Made by a program: the position numbers and the translations under genes. 17,233 nucleotides of DNA from Candidatus Thorarchaeota archaeon (GTDB lineage Archaea > Asgardarchaeota > Thorarchaeia > Thorarchaeales > Thorarchaeaceae). Positions 7,873-13,735 of this stretch are shown piece after piece. Each line of letters starts with the position of its first letter. Position 1 is the first letter of the stretch. The notes beneath the pieces were generated by a model. It was not told the origin of the DNA and did not search any database. It worked only from the letters and a program-made list of their open reading frames with translations. The DNA lies in NCBI GenBank assembly GCA_018238825.1, contig JABCSP010000017.1:1-17233 (forward strand). The letters run 5' to 3'.

Positions 7873-8520
7873 TTAGCTGATGTCTGGACCACTGTCCTTA
7901 CTAGAACTAATTGAACTGGATTCTGGACCTTGACTTTGAAAACGAGCATCTTCTTCTTTGCCTTTCTCTAACAATACATCCCTGACTGCCCATCCAACCT
8001 GATCTTGTCTTTGTGCCAATTGAAACAATGCAAACCAAGTTTTTCCATCTCCCATGGCTCCTTGACTATATAGATTATCCACCATCATTCTTGTGACACC
8101 AATCTTGTCAGTTGCTATTTGAATACCTATAGCTATCCTATTCTGACTATCAACAACTTCTTTGACTCTCCAAGCATGTTGTAAAGCACTCAGTAATGAA
8201 AGCAAGAGAACAAAGAGTACTATCAAGAACGCTCCACTGACTTGTTCAAAGTCAAATAATGCAAAACCCAGCCCATATAATGATGCTAAAAGAATTAGAA
8301 GATATACAATTCCTTCACCAAATGCATGCTCAAAACTAGTAACGCGCCAGTGATAATATCTAGATAGTTTTGAAGATGGAGCTTGAAAGGTCATGATATC
8401 AATAAGGTATCTATTTCGTGAAATTCGACCTAGGTATAACCAGATAGCCTGCAGGAGTAAAGCTTGCAGAACGAATACCAGTGAAACTGGGCTGAAAAGG
8501 GCCTGCATAGGCTTTTCCAT
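7873..8520 (-). CDS. Uncharacterised membrane protein with a soluble C-terminal tail
   Basis: The protein has 215 residues. Three hydrophobic segments are seen at about residues 10-31, 70-90 and 95-114, with the Arg-rich stretch GRISRNRYL after the first. The C-terminal hundred residues are soluble, with helical segments (NRIAIGIQIATDKIGVTRMM, WFALFQLAQRQDQVGWAVRDVLLEKG) and an acidic Ser-rich end (ESSSISSSKDSGPD). I recognise no family. ATG 8520 has no SD; a 10-base palindrome CGTTTAAACG (8530-8539) lies just upstream and may contain a promoter or operator. An in-frame ATG at 8508 is an alternative start. The gene is divergent from dys across about 265 bases and precedes eL33 on the same strand by about 90. 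Confidence 0.75.
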   Translation of the reverse strand: MEKPMQALFSPVSLVFVLQALLLQAIWLYLGRISRNRYLIDIMTFQAPSSKLSRYYHWRVTSFEHAFGEGIVYLLILLASLYGLGFALFDFEQVSGAFLIVLFVLLLSLLSALQHAWRVKEVVDSQNRIAIGIQIATDKIGVTRMMVDNLYSQGAMGDGKTWFALFQLAQRQDQVGWAVRDVLLEKGKEEDARFQSQGPESSSISSSKDSGPDIS

Positions 8521-8671
8521 GAAATTTCGCGTTTAAACGTATGCAACAGCGCGATAGCACAATACTTTCGGGTCACTCCCTACTACTTCATTGTTCACTC
8601 TAGAACACATGATACTATCGTAAACCTGAACCTCTCTGGAGAAACTCTAGTCATAGGTTTTATTTTAGATC

Positions 8672-8781
8672 GTGCGGGTCCGGGTATTGCCCTCCCGGAA
8701 TATTGCCTGGACTCGCCACCTGTCCCTCCTTTTCTTACAGAATCACTTATCATCGTAATGCCAAGTTCGAACACAGGTGGC
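8672..8781 (+). promoter_or_regulatory. Structured GC-rich leader that could sequester the dys RBS
   Basis: Two structures are visible. First, a hairpin at 8674-8716: arms GCGGGTCC (8674-8681) and GGACTCGC (8709-8716), eight pairs with one G-T, enclosing a second possible stem CCGGG (8680-8684) with CCCGG (8694-8698) and a repeated TATTGCC (8685-8691, 8701-8707). Second, a perfect 9-base inverted repeat GCCACCTGT (8715-8723) with ACAGGTGGC (8773-8781), whose right arm contains the dys SD AGGTG. The two share 8715-8716, so they are partly exclusive. A weak TATA-like stretch TTTTATTTTA (8658-8667) would place the transcript start inside the first hairpin, so transcription of the whole element is uncertain. 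It does not fold as a tRNA. Confidence 0.4.
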
Positions 8782-8785
8782 CACT

Positions 8786-9700
8786 ATGGATAGAGTTCAT
8801 CATATTGATCCGACAAAGACCAAGGATCTTCAATCATTTCTTACCTCGATGGAAAAAGTAGGTGTACTCGGAGCTGGTCGTCTGGGTAGAGCTGCAGAAA
8901 TTATCCAGAGAATGTTCGGGGATTCAGAGTACTTTACCTTTCTTTCAATGTCTGGGCCAATGGTTCCAGGAGGTCTAAGAAAAGTAGTGAGTCAACTTGT
9001 TGAGAGTGGCAAGATAGATGCAATAGTGACTAGTGGTGCTAACATAGTCCATGATCTTGTTGAAGCATACGGGGGAGCACACTATCGAGTACCTACTGGA
9101 AAAGACGACTATGAACTGCGTAAAGCTGGAATGGGTCGTATTGCTGATATCTATGTAAAAGAAGAAGATTTCGAAAAGTTCGAGAAAGGAATCTATGTAT
9201 TTCTTGATGGACTACCTGAAGAGAAAATGACAACCCTTGCGCCAACTGAATTTCTCAGAGAGCTTGGGCTGGCGCAAAAAGATGATTCCTCTATTCTCAA
9301 ACAGGCGGCACTTCAAAATGTCCCAATATTTTCGCCAGGGTTGATGGACTCTATGCTTGGATTTCATCTGTATACTTACAGCACCGCTAAGCAATTATCA
9401 CTTGATTTTGTTAAGGACCTTCGAATCTTAGGAGAAATTATCACTCAGACCAAGAAGACAGGTGCAATCATGCTTGGAGGAGGTCTCACAAAACACTTCA
9501 CAATGGGCTCTACAATCCTCAAGGGTGGTCTAAATATGGCTGTTCAAATAACACTGGATCGACCAGAAGGTGGAAGTCTTGGAGGAGCTCCGCTTGTTGA
9601 AGGTGTATCTTGGCAGAAAATGCAGACTGAATCCAACTTTGAAACCGTGATTGGTGATGCAACTATCATCTTTCCTCTGCTTGTTATAGGAGTATTATAA
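8786..9700 (+). CDS. dys: Deoxyhypusine synthase
   Basis: The enzyme uses NAD and spermidine to attach an aminobutyl group to a lysine of aIF5A, the first step of hypusine formation. The 304-residue protein shows GAGRLGRAAE (29-38), the NAD-site segment VTSGANIVHDLVEAYGG (81-97), PIFSPGLMDSMLGFH (180-194), GGGLTKHF with His237 (231-238), and VEGVSWQKM (271-279), where Lys278 matches the catalytic Lys329 of the human enzyme and Glu272 and Trp276 match its neighbours. The human substrate residue Asp316 corresponds to Leu here, within GGSLGGAP. ATG 8786 is chosen over GTG 8777 because SD AGGTG (8775-8779) lies six bases before it and overlaps the GTG. Length fits archaeal homologues. The aIF5A gene is not in the window. 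Confidence 0.93.
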   Translation: MDRVHHIDPTKTKDLQSFLTSMEKVGVLGAGRLGRAAEIIQRMFGDSEYFTFLSMSGPMVPGGLRKVVSQLVESGKIDAIVTSGANIVHDLVEAYGGAHYRVPTGKDDYELRKAGMGRIADIYVKEEDFEKFEKGIYVFLDGLPEEKMTTLAPTEFLRELGLAQKDDSSILKQAALQNVPIFSPGLMDSMLGFHLYTYSTAKQLSLDFVKDLRILGEIITQTKKTGAIMLGGGLTKHFTMGSTILKGGLNMAVQITLDRPEGGSLGGAPLVEGVSWQKMQTESNFETVIGDATIIFPLLVIGVL

Positions 9701-9944
9701 CCGCTCATTGTAAGTTGCACAATCTTGGACACCAGAGTGAAGTGCTTCCAGGAGCGGCACTGGAGGGACTCTGTGAGGTCAGTATGTGTCTGAACCTGAA
9801 CAACCTCACAATTCCTTGGTGCATGTGAGTATTAAAAGACCTACAAAACTCATCAAAGGAATATCTAAGGAATGTCCAACTTCGTCCATGATTTGTGCGG
9901 CTGCTTGCAACCCAATGAAACGTGAACAGTAATTCCTGTGCTCA
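9701..9944. other. Intergenic region with an 8-bp stem-loop and a tiny frame
   Basis: The region follows dys. It holds a perfect inverted repeat TGTGAGGT (9772-9779) with ACCTCACA (9803-9810), loop 23 bases. The left arm includes a possible SD (GAGGT) for a 14-codon frame, ATG at 9784 to TGA at 9828, whose coding bases form the right arm. There is no T-run and no known RNA motif, and nothing else of note was seen. Confidence 0.35.
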
Positions 9945-10163
9945 CTACTCATCATACCTTGTGGCTAGTACCAGTCCAACCAGCATAATCAGGGCACCTA
10001 TGTAGAGGTGGTGAATCTGAAAACTTGCAATGATGACTGGATCGAAATCTGGTAGCCAGTGAAGAAACTCGGTTCCTGCTACAAAGTCATGCAAGTCATC
10101 AATGAAGATAGCCAGACCAATTATGAACGTAAGGACGCCTACTGCGACACCTTTCTTTCCCAC
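9945..10163 (-). CDS. Small two-segment membrane protein
   Basis: The protein has 72 residues with two hydrophobic helices (about 7-22 and 44-66) joined by a loop carrying DDLHDF and EFLHWLPDFDP, with HH at about 51-52. Charges suggest the N-terminus (MGKKG) and C-terminus (TRYDE) face the cytoplasm. The start is GTG 10163, preceded at eight bases by SD AGGAGT (10177-10172); the overlapping ATG at 10165 leads to an early stop. Coding is supported by the SD, the clean two-helix pattern and the lack of a competing gene. Family and function are unknown. The SD is part of a perfect palindrome described separately. Confidence 0.65.
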   Translation of the reverse strand: MGKKGVAVGVLTFIIGLAIFIDDLHDFVAGTEFLHWLPDFDPVIIASFQIHHLYIGALIMLVGLVLATRYDE

Positions 10164-10171
10164 ATTTTTTC

Positions 10172-10186
10172 ACTCCTTTTAGGAGT
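10172..10186 (-). promoter_or_regulatory. Palindrome covering the SD of the small membrane protein
   Basis: ACTCCT-TTT-AGGAGT is a perfect 6-bp inverted repeat. Read on the minus strand, the 3' arm AGGAGT is the SD of the GTG at 10163. The upstream arm can therefore mask the SD in the transcript. Confidence 0.4.
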
Positions 10187-10386
10187 CTTGACGAATTCCT
10201 CTACCTCTTACATACTCACGAATGGTTATCAATTCATCTTCTCAAGTGACGTACTATTAGGAACAGTATACCTGTAATCAGGATTGACCATGGTATCACA
10301 ATCTAGAAGACGATTCAGCTTGTTGTGGGTTTACTCATTGCCAGAAAATATGGTCCGAAACCAGTGGATGCTCATTGGGAATAGAT

Positions 10387-10420
10387 GAAACACACTCATT
10401 GTTATGGGAATGTGCACAAG
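10387..10420 (+). repeat. Conserved element, copy A
   Basis: The core TCATTGTTATGGGAATG (10396-10412) continues into the palindrome GTGCAC and AAG. It aligns with copy B at 12194-12226 over about 35 bases (roughly 29 matches, two short gaps), and its core also matches copy C at 10980-10996. Copy A lies about 70 bases before the winged-helix start codon. Confidence 0.45.
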
Positions 10421-10427
10421 GTACTTG

Positions 10428-10450
10428 TATGGATAGATTCATTATCCATA
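10428..10450 (+). promoter_or_regulatory. 8-bp inverted repeat, candidate operator
   Basis: TATGGATA (10428-10435) and TATCCATA (10443-10450) form a perfect dyad with a 7-base spacer, 39 bases before the winged-helix start codon. The size and symmetry fit a dimeric winged-helix protein site, so autoregulation is a reasonable guess. As RNA it would be an 8-bp hairpin. Confidence 0.4.
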
Positions 10451-10477
10451 TTCAATGTAGTATCCGGTGCTGGATTA

Positions 10478-10485
10478 GGAGGAGG
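10478..10485 (+). promoter_or_regulatory. Strong SD that fixes the winged-helix start
   Basis: GGAGGAGG is the strongest SD in the window and lies four bases before TTG 10490, in frame with the gene. The earlier ATG at 10385 has no SD. This decides the start. Confidence 0.7.
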
Positions 10486-10489
10486 AATC

Positions 10490-10939
10490 TTGCCAGAAAA
10501 TCAATCCACTCAAACAGAATTGGATAATCAACTCACTGGAAAAACCCTTCGAGTATATTGGTGGTTGCTACGAAACCCTGGACCACACAGCGGACGAGCA
10601 GTGCAACGCGCACTTGAACTTTCAAGTCCAAGTCTATCAATCTATCATATTGAGAAGCTAAAACAAATTGGTCTGGTAGATACTAATCCGGATGGAGAGC
10701 ATTACGCAATTAAGAAGGTTCGTGTTGGTGTATTGGAGTTCTTTATAGGTAGAGGGCGATTCTATCTTCCAAGATATGTCTTCTACAGTATGTTTTATAC
10801 AATTATTCTAGTGATGCTCCCCTTTGTCCTTCCTTTTCAGTTGAATCCCATTTTCATCCTGTGTTACGTTCTACTATTATTTGGTGTTTGTTCATCATGG
10901 TTTGAAGCAGTAAGGATGTGGCGTCAGGCACCATTCTAA
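10490..10939 (+). CDS. Membrane-anchored winged-helix transcription regulator
   Basis: The protein has 149 residues when started at TTG 10490 behind SD GGAGGAGG; starting at ATG 10385 would add 35 residues of unlikely sequence. Residues 18-75 read as a winged helix: helix KTLRVYWWLLRNP, helix SGRAVQRALEL, recognition helix SSPSLSIYHIEKLKQIG, then the wing LVDTNPDGEHYAIKK. Two membrane helices follow (about 96-116 and 119-138), ending with a short cytoplasmic tail EAVRMWRQAPF. The protein would bind DNA while tethered to the inner face of the membrane. Such ArsR/MarR-like domains joined to membrane helices occur in archaea. The next gene, 78 bases on, is an extracytoplasmic PepSY-like protein, which suggests a sensing pair. 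The ligand is unknown. Confidence 0.78.
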   Translation: MPENQSTQTELDNQLTGKTLRVYWWLLRNPGPHSGRAVQRALELSSPSLSIYHIEKLKQIGLVDTNPDGEHYAIKKVRVGVLEFFIGRGRFYLPRYVFYSMFYTIILVMLPFVLPFQLNPIFILCYVLLLFGVCSSWFEAVRMWRQAPF

Positions 10940-10968
10940 TTTTAGTACAGTACCCTTTCAAACTTAGG

Positions 10969-10976
10969 ATTATATT
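10969..10976 (+). promoter_or_regulatory. Putative TATA box for the PepSY-like gene
   Basis: ATTATATT lies 42 bases before ATG 11018 and would start transcription near 10998, just after element copy C. It suggests the second gene can be expressed separately from the winged-helix gene. Confidence 0.35.
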
Positions 10977-10979
10977 CAT

Positions 10980-10996
10980 TCATTGTGTATGAAATG
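10980..10996 (+). repeat. Conserved element, copy C (short form)
   Basis: TCATTGTGTATGAAATG matches the core of copies A (TCATTGTTATGGGAATG) and B (TCATTGTATATGGGAACG). It sits between the TATA candidate and the start of the PepSY-like gene. The flanking parts of A and B, including the palindrome, are not clearly present here. Confidence 0.3.
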
Positions 10997-11017
10997 TAAG
11001 ATGGTGTGAGGCGAAAA

Positions 11018-12157
11018 ATGCGGAAAAAAAGAATGATAATCTATTGTGCACTAATTTTTGGTATTGTAATTTCCAGTTCTATATTGACTGGAAACGATTT
11101 AGCACCATCCGCCAACTCTGATATGTTGAATAGATTTGTAATTTCCGATATCAGTTTTCCCAGATCAGCCACACCAGATAGCTGTGTCTATCCAGCTACA
11201 TATGATATTGAATACAATACATCCTATCTGTTTAGAGGTAATTATGCATCACAAATCAATGTAACTGAAGAAACAGCAGTAGATGCAGCTTTTACATTCC
11301 TCAGTGAATATCTTCCTGAGGAATTATTGACCGGTCTTCGAATAGGAGCGGAACATTGGCCTGGCAGTCCATCGATTAGTACCGATTTCTGGCCCACCTG
11401 GATGATGACACTCGTTTCTGATTACATAAGAACAGCAGTGTTTGTCAATGCCCTGAGCGGAAAAGTAGTGCAGTGCATTCTGTCTGAATATGATACATCC
11501 GACCTTGATTTTGAACCCGTTGAATCAACTGAAGAAGCTGAAAATCATACTATAGATTTTCTTCGATTACAAAATTATACATTACTTCCGGATGCAGTAT
11601 ATGATGGTGCATCTCTATTTTCGGGAGTGACTAACCCCTACTACACTCTTTCATTTCATCAAGTGGTTGATGAGATTCCAGTTTCTTTTGGGTGGATTAA
11701 TATCCGAGTCGATGCTACTTGTGGACTAATTACTCGCTTCAACTATAGATGGCTCGAGATCGATGAGATTCCAGTGGACAGAATACTTCCTGTTGAGGAG
11801 ATTAATGACATTGTACTTGAAGCAGTCAATGATACATTTCTGTCTGGAATTCTGAGTACTGAATTACATTTCAATAGAATTTGGTTTGGTCCAGATTCTC
11901 CTGAATTTGAAATGCGATTGGTATACGAAGTTAGGGTAGCTCGTGGCGTTAATCCTGATGTATACACAGTTGATGCTATCTCAGGTGAGATATTAGGTAT
12001 GGATCATGAGATTGGTGTAACATTTGTCCTTTACGTACCTTATTTTGGAGTTGCAGTGATGCTTATAGTGGCAACAGTGTCGTCTAGGGCTGCTTACAAA
12101 TTTGTTAAGAAAAAGCAACTATATGCACATATGGATCAGGGACAAGATATTTCCTAG
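11018..12157 (+). CDS. Extracytoplasmic PepSY-like protein with N- and C-terminal membrane helices
   Basis: The protein has about 379 residues. It begins with a signal anchor (RKKRMIIYCALIFGIVISSS), has a long extracytoplasmic part, and ends with one membrane helix (FVLYVPYFGVAVMLIVATV) and a basic tail (YKFVKKKQL). The middle shows repeated PepSY-like patterns: a helix such as VTEETAVDAAFTFL followed by strands ending in ALSGKVV, then PVEEINDIVLEAV followed by RLVYEVRV and YTVDAISGEILGMDHE. Potential N-glycosylation sequons (NTS, NVT, NHT, NYT, NDT) are frequent, as expected outside the cell. ATG 11018 is preferred to GTG 11006 because GAGG (11008-11011) lies six bases before it. PepSY domains are known from peptidase propeptides and membrane sensors; no catalytic motif is seen. 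Confidence 0.75.
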   Translation: MRKKRMIIYCALIFGIVISSSILTGNDLAPSANSDMLNRFVISDISFPRSATPDSCVYPATYDIEYNTSYLFRGNYASQINVTEETAVDAAFTFLSEYLPEELLTGLRIGAEHWPGSPSISTDFWPTWMMTLVSDYIRTAVFVNALSGKVVQCILSEYDTSDLDFEPVESTEEAENHTIDFLRLQNYTLLPDAVYDGASLFSGVTNPYYTLSFHQVVDEIPVSFGWINIRVDATCGLITRFNYRWLEIDEIPVDRILPVEEINDIVLEAVNDTFLSGILSTELHFNRIWFGPDSPEFEMRLVYEVRVARGVNPDVYTVDAISGEILGMDHEIGVTFVLYVPYFGVAVMLIVATVSSRAAYKFVKKKQLYAHMDQGQDIS

Positions 12158-12191
12158 ATTTCGTCGCCCTCTGTATGAGATGGTGCTCATC

Positions 12192-12252
12192 AAGAAACAC
12201 TCATTGTATATGGGAACGAGCTCAAGTCCCTAGTCCCAATCAAGAGTTTCTT
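12192..12252 (+). terminator. Nested hairpin with element copy B, possible terminator
   Basis: The outer stem is AAGAAAC (12192-12198) with GTTTCTT (12246-12252), the next is ATTG (12203-12206) with CAAT (12237-12240), and the inner is GGGA (12212-12215) with TCCC (12227-12230). The palindrome GAGCTC (12218-12223) lies in the loop. A T-rich stretch starts 20 bases downstream. It may end the PepSY-like transcript or be a structured RNA element. Confidence 0.35.
12194..12226 (+). repeat. Conserved element, copy B
   Basis: GAAAC-ACTCATTG, ATGGGAA and the palindrome GAGCTC followed by AAG match copy A. The palindrome differs from copy A's GTGCAC at two symmetric positions that keep the pairing, which looks like compensatory change. 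Confidence 0.45.
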
Positions 12253-12382
12253 TCGCACAAATTATACAGAATTTTTAGTTTTATTCTCCTATATCCAATA
12301 TTTGCCATTTAGACATAGAATGTTATACACAAGTAATACCTGAAAGATTCTCATCCACTCCATAATCCTTTTATTCAAACTT

Positions 12383-12419
12383 CTCGGCTTTCGAGCTAAT
12401 CCGGCCACGCTAGTGACCG
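12383..12419 (+). promoter_or_regulatory. Leader hairpins upstream of uL16
   Basis: CTCG-GCTTT-CGAG (12383-12395) and CGGCCAC-GCTA-GTGACCG (12402-12419, one C-A mismatch) precede the gene, followed by ACCA-ATC-TGGT touching the SD GGTGAT (12431-12436). If transcription starts from the TATA-like TTTTATTC (12369-12376), only the second and third would be in the RNA. Ribosomal protein leaders can carry autoregulatory structures; here that is only a suggestion. Confidence 0.3.
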
Positions 12420-12440
12420 AAAACCAATCTGGTGATTCAA

Positions 12441-12980
12441 ATGGGAAAACGTCCAGGCCAATGTTATCGAGAGTGTGACAGACCCGCTTTTGTGAGGAAG
12501 AAGTATATCCACAGGCGACCAGCTAGCCGTATAGTCAGTTTTGACATGGGCAATCCTGGTGGTGAATTTGAGGTTGAGTTATCCTTGATTGGTCTTGAGC
12601 GATGCCAGATTAGACATCAGGCTCTTGAGTCTGCACGTATTGCGTCCAACCGTGACATGAACAAGAATGCTGGTCGGTCCAACTATCATCTTCGAGTTCG
12701 TATCAAGCCATTCCACTACCTTCGAGAGAACAAGATGATCTCTGGAGCTGGTGCGGACCGTGTGCAGGATGGAATGCGAAGGGCTTGGGGCAAAGTCATA
12801 GGTTCCGCGGCTAGAGTCAAACCAAAGCAGGCGCTCATCACAATCCGTACGAACCGGCAGCACATCAAGGCTGCAAGGGCTGCACTAAAGAAAGCTGCAC
12901 CCAAGATGCCAACACCTTGCAAGATTGTTTTTGACAAGATTGACCCAGAGCTCAAACGCAAAATGGGATATGGAATCTAA
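12441..12980 (+). CDS. rpl10e: Large ribosomal subunit protein uL16 (archaeal L10e)
   Basis: This protein of the central protuberance near the peptidyl-transferase centre belongs to the L10e/L16 family. Family signatures are the N-terminus GKRPGQCYRECDRPAFVRKKYI, IVSFDMGNP, the conserved helix HQALESARIASNRDM, and the segment HLRVRIKPFHYLRENKMISGAGADRVQDGMR that reaches towards the tRNA, followed by KPKQALITIRTNRQH and the C-terminal AAPKMPTPCKIVF. ATG 12441 gives 179 residues and has SD GGTGAT (12431-12436) four bases upstream; the in-frame GTG at 12432 lies inside that SD and is rejected. The stop codon overlaps the stop of the convergent TrmJ-like gene. Confidence 0.96.
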   Translation: MGKRPGQCYRECDRPAFVRKKYIHRRPASRIVSFDMGNPGGEFEVELSLIGLERCQIRHQALESARIASNRDMNKNAGRSNYHLRVRIKPFHYLRENKMISGAGADRVQDGMRRAWGKVIGSAARVKPKQALITIRTNRQHIKAARAALKKAAPKMPTPCKIVFDKIDPELKRKMGYGI

Positions 12981-13711
12981 TCTTCTACCTTCTCACACTC
13001 ATTAACAAGGTCGTACATTTTTCTAGCGATACCAGTCAAGGTAGTCACTTCACGTCCAGTCATGTATGCTCTTCCTAGTAAATTCCTGAAGACCTGCTTT
13101 GCAATTGGTTTTCTGTAGTCTTTCAGATTGAGTCCATCGATTACTTCATCCATGAAGATCATTACCTGATCCCGTTCATTTCGAGTAGCCGCTCTGGGTA
13201 GTACGATTTCGCTTGGTTCTTCAAGTCCATAATTTGAGAATAAGTGATGAAGAACAACAGCAACCGCATGACTGAGATTGAGGCTAGGATATGCCTCTGA
13301 TGTCGGTATTGTGAAACCCAGTTCACAGAGACCTAATTCTTCATTTGTGAGTCCTGAACTCTCTCTTCCGAAGACAAGAGCAATTTTTCCTTCAAGGGTT
13401 GTTGGGTCAGGCAAATCTTTGAGGGGAACCAAAGCTCTGGTTACACTATGATTTCTACCTGCTCTTGCTGATGTCGCCCAAGCCGCTTCTATATCTTCTA
13501 ATGCTGATGGTAAATCGTCGAAAATACGTGCAGAGTCAAGAATATTGTTTGCACGTACGGAGAAGATCTGTGCAGTCATATCCTCCCGTGGATCCAATCC
13601 CACAATTCTCAACTCCTGAACGCCAAAATTCGCTAAGACTCTGGAAGCAAAACCAACGTTACCTGGCTCTTCAGGCTCAACTAGAACCACAACAATATTT
13701 GGTAGTTCCAT
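12977..13711 (-). CDS. trmJ: TrmJ-like SPOUT RNA methyltransferase
   Basis: This is a SpoU-type SPOUT methyltransferase. TrmJ 2'-O-methylates the ribose of nucleotide 32 in the tRNA anticodon loop using SAM. The three family motifs are present: VLVEPEEPGNVGFASRVLANFG, ALVFGRESSGLTNEE, and IPTSEAYPSLNLSHAVAVVL, which form the trefoil knot and dimer interface. A helical C-terminal region follows (NERDQVMIFMDEVID...MTGREVTTLTGIARKMY). Two starts are possible: ATG 13735 directly abuts the stop of the upstream GTPase gene, whereas ATG 13711 has SD GGAGGA (13727-13722) ten bases upstream and gives the usual MELPNIVVVLVEP beginning; I use the latter. It is the last gene of the SRP54-TrmY-GTPase-TrmJ run. 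Confidence 0.9.
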   Translation of the reverse strand: MELPNIVVVLVEPEEPGNVGFASRVLANFGVQELRIVGLDPREDMTAQIFSVRANNILDSARIFDDLPSALEDIEAAWATSARAGRNHSVTRALVPLKDLPDPTTLEGKIALVFGRESSGLTNEELGLCELGFTIPTSEAYPSLNLSHAVAVVLHHLFSNYGLEEPSEIVLPRAATRNERDQVMIFMDEVIDGLNLKDYRKPIAKQVFRNLLGRAYMTGREVTTLTGIARKMYDLVNECEKVED

Positions 13712-13735
13712 GGTATTTCGCTCCTCCAGATTCAT

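Larger units (their letters stand above)
10164..10489. other. Regulatory intergenic region between divergent genes
   Basis: This 326-base stretch separates the divergently transcribed small membrane protein and winged-helix gene. From left to right it holds the SD hairpin of the minus-strand gene (10172-10186), a short CCTG-TAAT-CAGG dyad (10271-10282), a conserved element (10387-10420), an 8-bp dyad (10428-10450), and the SD of the winged-helix gene (10478-10485). The frame of the downstream gene is open through 10385-10489, but its translated text there looks random and lacks an SD, so I read it as non-coding. Confidence 0.5.
12158..12440. other. Intergenic region: hairpin, T-rich stretch and uL16 promoter/leader
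   Basis: From left to right: a long hairpin containing element copy B (12192-12252), a T-rich stretch TTTTTAGTTTTATT (12272-12285) that may terminate the preceding transcript, a TATA-like TTTTATTC (12369-12376), and the uL16 leader with two small hairpins and an SD. No gene was recognised. Confidence 0.5.

Noticed and set aside
8674..8785. tRNA gene suggested by a GC-rich stem and a GTTCGAA sequence at 8765-8771
   Set aside because: The acceptor-like stem closes after 43 bases, and GTTCGAA is not flanked by a pairing T-stem on either strand. D- and anticodon arms cannot be placed.
10385..10489. N-terminal extension of the winged-helix protein from ATG 10385
   Set aside because: No SD at that ATG, while GGAGGAGG lies four bases before TTG 10490. 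The stretch instead carries the conserved element and the dyad.
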